The translations under genes were made by a program, and so were the position numbers. 6,385 nt of DNA from Pseudobdellovibrio sp. (GTDB taxonomy: Bacteria; Bdellovibrionota; Bdellovibrionia; Bdellovibrionales; Bdellovibrionaceae): the NCBI GenBank assembly GCA_025449725.1, contig JANWIU010000004.1, positions 1 through 6,385 of the forward strand, written 5' to 3'. A model generated the notes under the pieces. It saw only the letters and a program-made list of their open reading frames with translations. It had not been told where the DNA came from and did not search any database. This document shows positions 1 through 5,462 of this stretch, in pieces. Numbering within the stretch: the first letter of the stretch is position 1; every line of letters begins with the position of its first letter.

Positions 1-424
1 AATGTACCGCATGGGTGTATATGAAGTTTCTATTGGCGACACCATTGGTGTGGCAACACCAGGGCAGGTGGAATCACTTTTTAAAAAATTAAAAAAAGTA
101 ATTCCGGTTGCAAAAATGGCCGGCCACTTTCATGACACTCGTGGTACCGCGCTGGCCAACATTCTTGCGGCTTACAACACCGGTGTCAGAGTTTTTGATT
201 CCAGCATCGGTGGCCTGGGTGGTTGCCCGTATGCACCGGGTGCTGCAGGCAATGTGGCCACTGAAGATGTGATCTACCTGTTTGACGGAATGAAGGTTAA
301 AACGGGAATCGACTTAAATAAATTATTAGCTACAAATTCATGGTTACAGCAGCAAATGGATCACGACCTACCTTCAAAAGTAGGACGCGTTGGCAAAGCT
401 AAATCCATCGGAAAAGTAATTTAG
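1..424 (+). CDS. mvaB: 3-hydroxy-3-methylglutaryl-CoA lyase, C-terminal part (5' truncated by window edge)
   Basis: HMG-CoA lyase cleaves HMG-CoA to acetyl-CoA and acetoacetate, the last step of leucine degradation, in the cytoplasm. About 140 residues are visible, roughly the C-terminal half of a family usually near 300 residues. Counting from the ATG at base 2, the fragment shows GDTIGVATP (12-20), the HFH metal-binding motif (His42 and His44), the family signature loop GLGGCPYAPGA (71-81) with catalytic Cys75, and the following GN (Asn84), which corresponds to a further metal ligand. The N-terminal part of the TIM barrel lies outside the window, so the ATG at base 2 is an internal methionine and not the start. 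The signature separates it from isopropylmalate and homocitrate synthases, which share the fold. The stop is TAG at 422-424. The gene converges on the symporter gene across a 65-base gap. Leucine or acyl-CoA degradation genes may lie to the left, but that cannot be seen here. Confidence 0.95.
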   Translation, partial: MYRMGVYEVSIGDTIGVATPGQVESLFKKLKKVIPVAKMAGHFHDTRGTALANILAAYNTGVRVFDSSIGGLGGCPYAPGAAGNVATEDVIYLFDGMKVKTGIDLNKLLATNSWLQQQMDHDLPSKVGRVGKAKSIGKVI

Positions 425-489
425 CTTAAAGGTGCCAGGTCCTGTTTGTTACAAATGGTGCCAGGTTCAGACAAAAACGCTGACTGAAA
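425..489. repeat. Convergent intergenic gap with two direct GGTGCCAGGT repeats
   Basis: The gap between two convergent stop codons contains GGTGCCAGGT twice, at 431-440 and 457-466, with a 26-base period. Similarity extends slightly beyond the core (consensus GGTGCCAGGTYCWG). Between the copies is a small inverted repeat, TTTGT-T-ACAAA (445-455), and after the second copy TTCAG (466-470) can pair with CTGAA (484-488) over a 13-base loop. None of these makes a classic GC-rich stem plus T-run terminator. I recall similar GTGCCAGG repeats scattered between genes in Bdellovibrio-like and other deltaproteobacterial genomes, but that is memory, not a search. The position between convergent genes suits a dispersed repeat or a weak bidirectional termination region. 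Confidence 0.5.
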
Positions 490-1713
490 TTAGCTCTGAA
501 ACTCCGGCGATAACTTTTCGCCTTCCCAGTGAGAAACAACCGTCGTTGCAACACAGTTACCCAGTAAGTTTACAGACGTACGGGCCATATCCATAAATTC
601 ATCTACGCCCATAATCAGAACAATTCCTTCAAGCGGTAAACCAAACGCCACCAATGTTGCAGACAGCACCACCAAAGACGCGCGCGGAACTGCAGCCACA
701 CCTTTTGTTGTTAACATTAACGAAAGCATCATCGCGATTTGGGTACCGATGCTTAGCTCTACTCCGGCTGCTTGTGCAACGAAGACTGAAGCCACTGCTA
801 GATACAAAGTAGAACCATCTAAGTTAAAGCTATAACCCATTGGTAAAACAAAACTGGCCACGCGGTTTGATACACCCATTTTTTCTAAAGACTTCAATGC
901 ATCCGGGTAAGCAGATTCACTTGAAGTTGTAGCAAAGGCCAAAGTTAATACCGGGCGAAGCTCTTTTAAGAACGGAACAATTTTTACGCGCGCCCATTTA
1001 AGCGCAGGCAAAAGCACTGCTACTACAAAAACTAAAAGCGCCAGGTAAAGGGTCGCAACCATTTTACCCATCGGCAATAAAACACTAAGCCCGTGTTCAG
1101 CCACGGCACCGGCCATTGCAGCACCGACACCGATAGGTGCCAGGTACATAATGATTTCTGTGAACTTAAACATAACGTGCGTAAGACCTTCACAAAAATT
1201 GTAGATCGGCTTGCCTTTTTCGCCGGCCCATAAAAGGGCAAGGCCAAAAATAATAGAAAATAAAACGATTTGTAAAACATCGCCCTTAACAACGGCTTCA
1301 GCCAGATTTGTCGGAAGCAAATGTTCAATAAAACCGGCAACAGTCATATTGGCTTTTGTTACCGGCACACTTGAAGCATCAACAGCTGTTAAAGTTAAAC
1401 CATCGCCCGGTCTAATGAAGTTAACAAAAAGTAAACCGATAAAAAGGGCAACAGTTGTCGCAATTTCAAACCAGATGATCGAACGTAGTCCTAAACGCCC
1501 AAGGCCTTTAGCACTACCGGAAGAATTAATTCCGCAAACAATAGAAGAAAAAATTAACGGCGCAATAATACACTTCACACCGTTCATAAAGACGGTACGA
1601 AACGGTTTTACGGCATGAGCCAAGTCAGGAAACCAGATTCCTAAAACTAAACCGACAACAAGTGATACGAAGATCCAGAGCGTCAGTTGTGAAGATTTTT
1701 TTGAAGCCGACAT
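490..1713 (-). CDS. Dicarboxylate/amino acid:cation symporter (DAACS/SLC1-like family, DctA/GltP type)
   Basis: This inner-membrane secondary transporter imports C4-dicarboxylates or acidic amino acids together with cations. Its 407 residues fit the family's usual 400-440. The protein is strongly hydrophobic with a short polar N-terminus. Family landmarks are in order: serine-rich HP1 hairpin TTSSESAYP (262-270), TM7 motif YSFNLDGST (294-302) corresponding to the NMDGT motif, HP2 hairpin TTKGVAAVPRAS (335-346), and TM8 motif VDEFMDMARTSVNLLGN (370-386). In TM8, Asp375, Arg378, Thr379 and Asn382 match substrate- and cation-binding positions. Asn386 stands where archaeal GltPh has a sodium-ligating Asp; together with the SSES hairpin this is more DctA-like and hints at proton coupling. 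The exact substrate cannot be fixed. The ATG overlaps the hydrolase TAA by one base (TAATG) with no strong Shine-Dalgarno sequence of its own, so it is probably translationally coupled to that gene. Stop TAA is at 492-490. Confidence 0.95.
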   Translation of the reverse strand: MSASKKSSQLTLWIFVSLVVGLVLGIWFPDLAHAVKPFRTVFMNGVKCIIAPLIFSSIVCGINSSGSAKGLGRLGLRSIIWFEIATTVALFIGLLFVNFIRPGDGLTLTAVDASSVPVTKANMTVAGFIEHLLPTNLAEAVVKGDVLQIVLFSIIFGLALLWAGEKGKPIYNFCEGLTHVMFKFTEIIMYLAPIGVGAAMAGAVAEHGLSVLLPMGKMVATLYLALLVFVVAVLLPALKWARVKIVPFLKELRPVLTLAFATTSSESAYPDALKSLEKMGVSNRVASFVLPMGYSFNLDGSTLYLAVASVFVAQAAGVELSIGTQIAMMLSLMLTTKGVAAVPRASLVVLSATLVAFGLPLEGIVLIMGVDEFMDMARTSVNLLGNCVATTVVSHWEGEKLSPEFQS

Positions 1714-2699
1714 TATTGGCCCAGTCTCGGATTAGGCAAAGCAAATCGGGCATTAAACCAGTCTGCAATCTGTTGCTTACCGTTACCCACTGCCAAAGTT
1801 GAAAGGACGGTTTCCATATGCGGTAGAGAAGAAAATTTTGTTTCTTTGGGCTTTCCAAGAGCATTGTAATAATTGACCTGATCCACTGTTGGGACGGATT
1901 TATCATTATTAGATAAATAAAGTTTTAAAGTTTCGGGATTTACAAATCTTGTAAAATGAAGCGGGTCGATTTCTAAATTCTCATTTAAAAAATTTTCGTA
2001 TTGTTCGACAGTGGTAAAACCCTGTTCTTGCATGCGGGCATTTTTAAGATTCACAACCGGGCCCTGATCGCTTACGGCCAAAATGTGAGGAACATCGCCG
2101 CCGTTAACAAACAACGTTGCAGCTGAAAGTTCCGGAATAACAGAGTACGCCACAGAACCAAGGATTGCTCCGAGGCTGATTCCGAAGATGCCGGCTTTCT
2201 TCGTGTTGATTTCAGGATAAGTTGCAGCAACAATCAGCGCGCCTTTAAGGGCAGCAGCAACACGGCGATGAGTGTGATCATGATCAGTGACAGGCACCAA
2301 GGTGTCGCTGTTAAGACCTGTTAAGTTAGTCGTAATCAGCATTACCGCTAAATTATTTTCGCAGAATTTTTTACCGACTAATAGATCAAGAGAGCTGGCT
2401 CCACCTAAAGGCGGAAGCATAAATATGACGGGCACCTTTGCGGTAGGATTTACCGGAACGAATGATTTAGCTTTGATCGTTAGTTCTGAATCGCGTTGGG
2501 GGTAGGTTGTAGTGAATTCGATATCTTGTGCAGTACAAGAAGCTTTTGAGGTGCGAACCTGCTTAACGGTTGGCGTGTATTGAAAGCTTTGTACCAGCTC
2601 CTGCAATTTTTCTTCGGTGACCGGGCGGTAAGCAAATGCCGGTACAGCTAAACTTAAAATTAGCCAGGAAATTAAAGTTGCTGAAAAATAGGATTTCAT
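1713..2699 (-). CDS. Secreted alpha/beta hydrolase (esterase/dienelactone-hydrolase-like)
   Basis: This 328-residue protein starts with a signal peptide: Lys2, a hydrophobic core at about 6-19, and a likely signal peptidase I site after VPAFA (residue 23), so it should act in the periplasm or outside. The mature part reads as an alpha/beta hydrolase: MLPPLGG (94-100) matches the oxyanion-hole turn, GISLG (173-177) is the nucleophile elbow with Ser175, Asp266 in NNDKSVP is the likely acid, and His294 in LPHMET completes the triad in the expected order. The substrate is unknown; esterase, acyl hydrolase and peptidase activities all fit. A histidine-rich stretch, DHDHTH (139-144), is unusual and could bind metal. 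The start is supported by AGGAGG (2710-2705) five bases upstream and by the signal peptide beginning there. It is the first gene of an operon with the overlapping symporter gene, which suggests that a released carboxylate is taken up, although this is an inference. Confidence 0.88.
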   Translation of the reverse strand: MKSYFSATLISWLILSLAVPAFAYRPVTEEKLQELVQSFQYTPTVKQVRTSKASCTAQDIEFTTTYPQRDSELTIKAKSFVPVNPTAKVPVIFMLPPLGGASSLDLLVGKKFCENNLAVMLITTNLTGLNSDTLVPVTDHDHTHRRVAAALKGALIVAATYPEINTKKAGIFGISLGAILGSVAYSVIPELSAATLFVNGGDVPHILAVSDQGPVVNLKNARMQEQGFTTVEQYENFLNENLEIDPLHFTRFVNPETLKLYLSNNDKSVPTVDQVNYYNALGKPKETKFSSLPHMETVLSTLAVGNGKQQIADWFNARFALPNPRLGQ

Positions 2700-2704
2700 A
2701 GGGG

Positions 2705-2710
2705 CCTCCT
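2705..2710 (-). promoter_or_regulatory. Strong ribosome binding site of the hydrolase gene
   Basis: Read on the minus strand the sequence is AGGAGG, followed by CCCCT and then the ATG at 2699. This near-perfect anti-16S match with a 5-base spacer fixes the hydrolase start. It contrasts with the divergent gene at 2750, which has no comparable site. Confidence 0.8.
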
Positions 2711-2740
2711 CATTAAGTCCGCTAAAAAATAAACAGTACT

Positions 2741-2750
2741 TAGAATTCTA
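2741..2750. promoter_or_regulatory. Palindromic TAGAATTCTA at the divergent promoter
   Basis: This perfect 10-base palindrome supplies a TAGAAT -10 hexamer on both strands. The minus-strand copy has a good -35 at 18 bases. The plus-strand copy (2741-2746) has no convincing -35 upstream, so plus-strand promoter activity would be weak or factor-dependent. A plus transcript from it would begin near 2753, just inside the gene annotated from 2750. It could instead be a half-site for a dimeric regulator, or chance in AT-rich DNA. Confidence 0.35.
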
Positions 2751-2774
2751 TGAGGATAAAAAAATGTCCGTCAA
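2745..2774 (-). promoter_or_regulatory. Predicted sigma70-type promoter of the hydrolase-symporter operon
   Basis: On the minus strand there is TTGACG (-35, bases 2774-2769), an 18-base spacer containing a T-run, and TAGAAT (-10, bases 2750-2745). Five of six bases match the consensus in each hexamer. Transcription would start near 2738, giving a leader of about 38 bases with the AGGAGG site. The promoter lies within the first codons of the divergent gene as annotated from 2750, and its -10 belongs to the perfect palindrome TAGAATTCTA (2741-2750). Confidence 0.6.
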
Positions 2775-4117
2775 CTAAGCGCCTGGTGCGGGCCCTGGAA
2801 TTGCTGTGCAGTGGTATAGTGTTCAGCGAATACAAAAAACGCCCTTTGGGTCTTATTTTATTGCTCGTAATGATTTTAATGGGTTTTGAGGTAGGAACCA
2901 AAAAGCCATTATGTATTAGTTCCAAAATTGTTAACAAGATTGACAGAGTCAGCCTTGAAGATGCCTCATCCGAAAGCATATTAACAGAGACTCTTTATAG
3001 CTGTTCTAACTATAAAATTCCGAGATTTTCGACTTATTTTTACGAAAATTTAGGGGCTATTGATGCGCGCCTTCACAAAATTGAAAGGGCTGCATCCCTT
3101 TTGGGGCTAATGGGCCGTGTGGATATTGAAATCAATGAGACCACAACCGGTCAGTTGAAGTTAAAAAACAATAAAATCGCAGTCAGTGCCGACCGTCTTG
3201 AAGACCCTGAGCTTGAAAAATTATTTGTGACGGTTCTGCTTTTACAAAACATGAAATTTGAAAGTGCACAGTTTGCCGGATTCTTGGCGGGGTGGTTAAC
3301 AGGCCATGCCGCAACTGACAGCGCAGTCGAAGAAATTTGGTATGACAGCTTTGAAAGTTTAAATACTTTAGAACAGTTCAACTTTAGAGAATCTGTTTTT
3401 GCAGAACTTCGCAAGTATCCTGACTTTCCTCATAAGTCGTTGCTTGAAAATATTCAAACTTTGCTGGGTCAGGAAACAAATTCCGTACTGCACTTTAAAT
3501 CCGTATTTAATCAAAGATTACAGAATCTCGGGGCCGCATCGACTTCTCCGGTTGCGGATTTGATTTTTGAAAATAAAAGTGACAGTGATTTTGACTCTGC
3601 AAGTTTGTTGACCTTAGCGAAAAGTTATAAAGCCAAAAGAGTTGTTTTCGAAGAAAAGGGCAGCAGTTACGTTTTACCTTTTATGACCAAGATGGATTCT
3701 TCATTGAAGGCGCAGTTGACTACACCGTTACGCGTTTTGTTAGTGGACACAAACACAAAATTGAATTTTGACAGCTATTTAAAAAATACCGAGAGACTTA
3801 TTGTTTTCAAAACAAAAGCAGCCGATTCGCAGTTGAAGTTTTCTGGGCTGTTTGTTTCAAACGATGTTAAAAAAAACGAGCTGGCCTTTTTGAATGCGAA
3901 TAAAGGCTTTGATGTCATTCAGTTTCACATTCCGACTTTTAAATACACTAAGGCGCAAATGGGCCCGGTAAAAGATTACTTTGGCCTTTTAAAAAAGGCT
4001 AAATCATTTGCAGTTAAAAAAATGTTAGGGTGGGAGTCTGAAGTTTGGTCTATCGAGGCGCAGGCGTTTAAACCGGTCGCCGTCTATGACGTGATTCAGT
4101 ATTACCGTATCAATTAG
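2750..4117 (+). CDS. Hypothetical protein with one N-terminal membrane segment
   Basis: I do not recognise this 455-residue protein. A basic N-terminus (KKRP just before the hydrophobic part) is followed by one strongly hydrophobic segment at about 32-49, which reads as a signal anchor or uncleaved signal peptide and would place the remaining roughly 400 residues in the periplasm. That part is mixed alpha/beta, soluble, free of obvious repeats and low in cysteine. An N-terminal half (about 80-245) rich in predicted helix is followed by a linker with acidic and serine residues (about 270-285) and a C-terminal half with alternating hydrophobic strands (RVVF, YVLPF, RVLLVD, RLIVFK). No catalytic motif is evident. 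An in-frame TAG at 2741-2743 limits the start; ATG 2750 is the farthest upstream but lacks a Shine-Dalgarno sequence and overlaps the divergent promoter, so a later start (for example GTG 2819) is possible. That it is coding is supported by length and normal codon use. Stop TAG is at 4115-4117. Confidence 0.8.
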   Translation: MRIKKCPSTKRLVRALELLCSGIVFSEYKKRPLGLILLLVMILMGFEVGTKKPLCISSKIVNKIDRVSLEDASSESILTETLYSCSNYKIPRFSTYFYENLGAIDARLHKIERAASLLGLMGRVDIEINETTTGQLKLKNNKIAVSADRLEDPELEKLFVTVLLLQNMKFESAQFAGFLAGWLTGHAATDSAVEEIWYDSFESLNTLEQFNFRESVFAELRKYPDFPHKSLLENIQTLLGQETNSVLHFKSVFNQRLQNLGAASTSPVADLIFENKSDSDFDSASLLTLAKSYKAKRVVFEEKGSSYVLPFMTKMDSSLKAQLTTPLRVLLVDTNTKLNFDSYLKNTERLIVFKTKAADSQLKFSGLFVSNDVKKNELAFLNANKGFDVIQFHIPTFKYTKAQMGPVKDYFGLLKKAKSFAVKKMLGWESEVWSIEAQAFKPVAVYDVIQYYRIN

Positions 4118-4124
4118 CTTTCAA

Positions 4125-4147
4125 CATTGCGGCAATGATTCTTTAAA
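4125..4147 (+). terminator. Weak candidate terminator after the hypothetical gene
   Basis: Just after the stop at 4117, CATTG (4125-4129) and CAATG (4133-4137) form a short 5-bp stem with a CGG loop, followed by an AT-rich stretch (ATTCTTTAAA) but no real T-run. The stem is short, so this may not terminate efficiently, and readthrough into the desaturase gene 64 bases downstream is possible. Confidence 0.2.
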
Positions 4148-4170
4148 TACAAAAATATTCAGCGGGCGTA

Positions 4171-4176
4171 TATATT
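4171..4176 (+). promoter_or_regulatory. Possible -10 element just upstream of the desaturase gene
   Basis: TATATT resembles a sigma70 -10 hexamer and would place the transcript start at about 4182-4183, on the desaturase ATG itself, implying a leaderless mRNA. This agrees with the absence of a good Shine-Dalgarno sequence, but no clear -35 is found 16-18 bases upstream. In AT-rich DNA such hexamers are common. Confidence 0.25.
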
Positions 4177-4181
4177 AAGTC

Positions 4182-5306
4182 ATGGCAACTAATATAAAAA
4201 AAATCTGCTGGTCGGTTACGTTATTTTTAATTTTAAATCCTGTGATTTCGGTCGCGCTACTTCTGACTTATTTGTTCGTCAGTGATAATTACACCGCGAC
4301 CCAAGTTATTTCTGTTAGCATATTTGGTTTGGTATTCGCAATTCTTACGAACCTAAGTATCACCATGGGTTACCACCGGTTGTTTGCGCATAAATCCTAT
4401 GAAGCACATCCGATTTTACAAGGGATTTTATTGTTCATTAGCTCTGGCGCGTTTCAGGGTTCTTGCCTAAAGTGGTCCAGCGATCACCGCATTCATCACA
4501 AATTTGAAGATACCGACAAAGACCCGTATTCCATCAATAAAGGTTTTTGGTACGCCCACATGGGCTGGATGATGACCCACGAAGCGGTCAGTCTTCCGGT
4601 GCAGGCCCCGGATTTAGAAAAAAACAAAATGATCAAATGGCAGCACGATAATTATTTATTCGCAGCCATTTTTGTGGGTTATGCGTTTCCTACAATTATC
4701 GGTGCGTTGTTGGGTAACGCCATTCTAGGTTTGGTGATTGCGGGCGGTTTAAGAATTTTCTTAACTCAGCAATCGACATTCTTAGTAAATTCTTTAAGTC
4801 ATACTTTGGGCAAGACGCCTTATTCGTTAGATAAAACCGCGAAAGACAGTTTTATTGTAACGATTCTTACTCACGGTGAGGGCTATCATAACTTTCATCA
4901 CAAATTTCAGTTCGATTACCGTAATGGTATCCGCTGGTATCACTGGGACCCGACTAAATGGTCGATTCAGTTGGCGGCTTTAATTGGCTTGGCGAATAAA
5001 CTAAAGACGGTGCAGTTTTCAGAGATTTTGAAAGCGCGATTAGAAGTAGAGTCCATTAAATTTAAAAATACGGATTTTTATCATGAGAAGCTGGAGCCGT
5101 TGGCTTCACGTATCGTCGATGCTCAGGCACGATTTGATAAATTAAAAGCTGAATACAGATCAGCAGCGGATCAGAAGATGGATGAGCTTCGGTATGAGAT
5201 TGAGTTGATGAAGATTGAGATCAATTCGATGAAGAAAACTTGGAAAGTTTTGATTAAGTCACGGCAGCCGGTTCGGGTTGTAGCTCAGTACACGCATCCG
5301 CGATAG
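4182..5306 (+). CDS. Membrane acyl-CoA (stearoyl-CoA type) fatty acid desaturase with C-terminal coiled coil
   Basis: This integral membrane di-iron enzyme introduces a double bond (probably delta-9) into saturated acyl chains using O2 and an electron donor. Hydrophobic spans lie at about 10-33, 42-62, 80-92, 157-178 and 180-195. All metal ligands of the SCD1-type family appear: HRLFAH (His65, His70), HRIHH (His102, His105, His106), NSLSH (Asn203, His207) and EGYHNFHH (His236, His239, His240). DTDKDPYS (110-117) after box two is also typical. From about residue 275 a charged tail of some 100 residues follows, with heptad-like helix at about 290-355 and a basic end; it is not part of the catalytic core. 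No cytochrome b5 domain is present, so electrons come from a separate protein. The ATG has only a poor Shine-Dalgarno sequence; TATATT at 4171-4176 might drive a nearly leaderless message. The gap to the upstream gene is 64 bases, so co-transcription with it is also possible. Confidence 0.95.
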   Translation: MATNIKKICWSVTLFLILNPVISVALLLTYLFVSDNYTATQVISVSIFGLVFAILTNLSITMGYHRLFAHKSYEAHPILQGILLFISSGAFQGSCLKWSSDHRIHHKFEDTDKDPYSINKGFWYAHMGWMMTHEAVSLPVQAPDLEKNKMIKWQHDNYLFAAIFVGYAFPTIIGALLGNAILGLVIAGGLRIFLTQQSTFLVNSLSHTLGKTPYSLDKTAKDSFIVTILTHGEGYHNFHHKFQFDYRNGIRWYHWDPTKWSIQLAALIGLANKLKTVQFSEILKARLEVESIKFKNTDFYHEKLEPLASRIVDAQARFDKLKAEYRSAADQKMDELRYEIELMKIEINSMKKTWKVLIKSRQPVRVVAQYTHPR

Positions 5307-5374
5307 GTTTTAATTTTGTAATTGTCCTGATATGAGAAAGCGCGGCCGCTCAGGTGAGCTGAAAATGCCGTGTT

Positions 5375-5403
5375 TTGAAAAAAATATGTTTCATTTCGAT
5401 AAT
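5375..5403 (+). promoter_or_regulatory. Predicted sigma70-type promoter of the lipoprotein gene
   Basis: TTGAAA (5375-5380) and GATAAT (5398-5403) are separated by exactly 17 bases, and the -35 and -10 hexamers each match the consensus at five of six positions. Transcription would begin near 5410, giving a leader of about 53 bases before the ATG at 5463. It lies in the 156-base gap after the desaturase gene and suggests that the downstream gene has its own transcript. Confidence 0.6.
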
Positions 5404-5452
5404 TTGCTTATAACCACTCGATTTACCAACAGAAAATGTCGTTAAATAGAGT

Positions 5453-5458
5453 GGGGGA
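5453..5458 (+). promoter_or_regulatory. Ribosome binding site of the lipoprotein gene
   Basis: GGGGGA lies four bases before the ATG at 5463. It is a purine-rich Shine-Dalgarno-like site with short spacing and supports this ATG, which also starts a typical signal peptide. Confidence 0.55.
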
Positions 5459-5462
5459 CGTA

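Noticed and set aside
1136..1147. A third GGTGCCAGGT (extended to GGTGCCAGGTAC) inside the symporter gene, on the same strand as the intergenic copies.
   Set aside because: On the coding strand it encodes the conserved TM motif YLAPIG of the transporter family, so protein constraint explains it; it is most likely coincidence, though a genome-wide count would settle it.
1211..1618. A 135-codon plus-strand open frame antisense to the symporter.
   Set aside because: The minus-strand frame has clear family motifs throughout; the plus frame has no recognisable features or start signal and is a shadow.
2740..2979. A 79-codon minus-strand open frame over the start of the 455-codon gene.
   Set aside because: It would run into and past the hydrolase promoter, has no ribosome site or recognisable motif, and lies opposite a longer coding frame.
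3151..3414. An 87-codon minus-strand open frame inside the 455-codon gene.
   Set aside because: It is opposite normal coding sequence with no start signal or similarity; treated as a shadow.
5339..5359. Short overlapping hairpins around a GCGGCCGC (NotI) site, AGCG-CGGC-CGCT and GCTC-AGGT-GAGC, as a terminator or RNA switch after the desaturase gene.
   Set aside because: The stems are only four base pairs, mutually exclusive, and no T-run follows; too weak to call.
5365..5445. A 26-codon open frame starting at ATG 5365 with AGGTGAG upstream at Shine-Dalgarno spacing.
   Set aside because: It overlaps the strong promoter of the lipoprotein gene, its predicted transcript start falls inside it, and its composition is not protein-like; there is no independent support.
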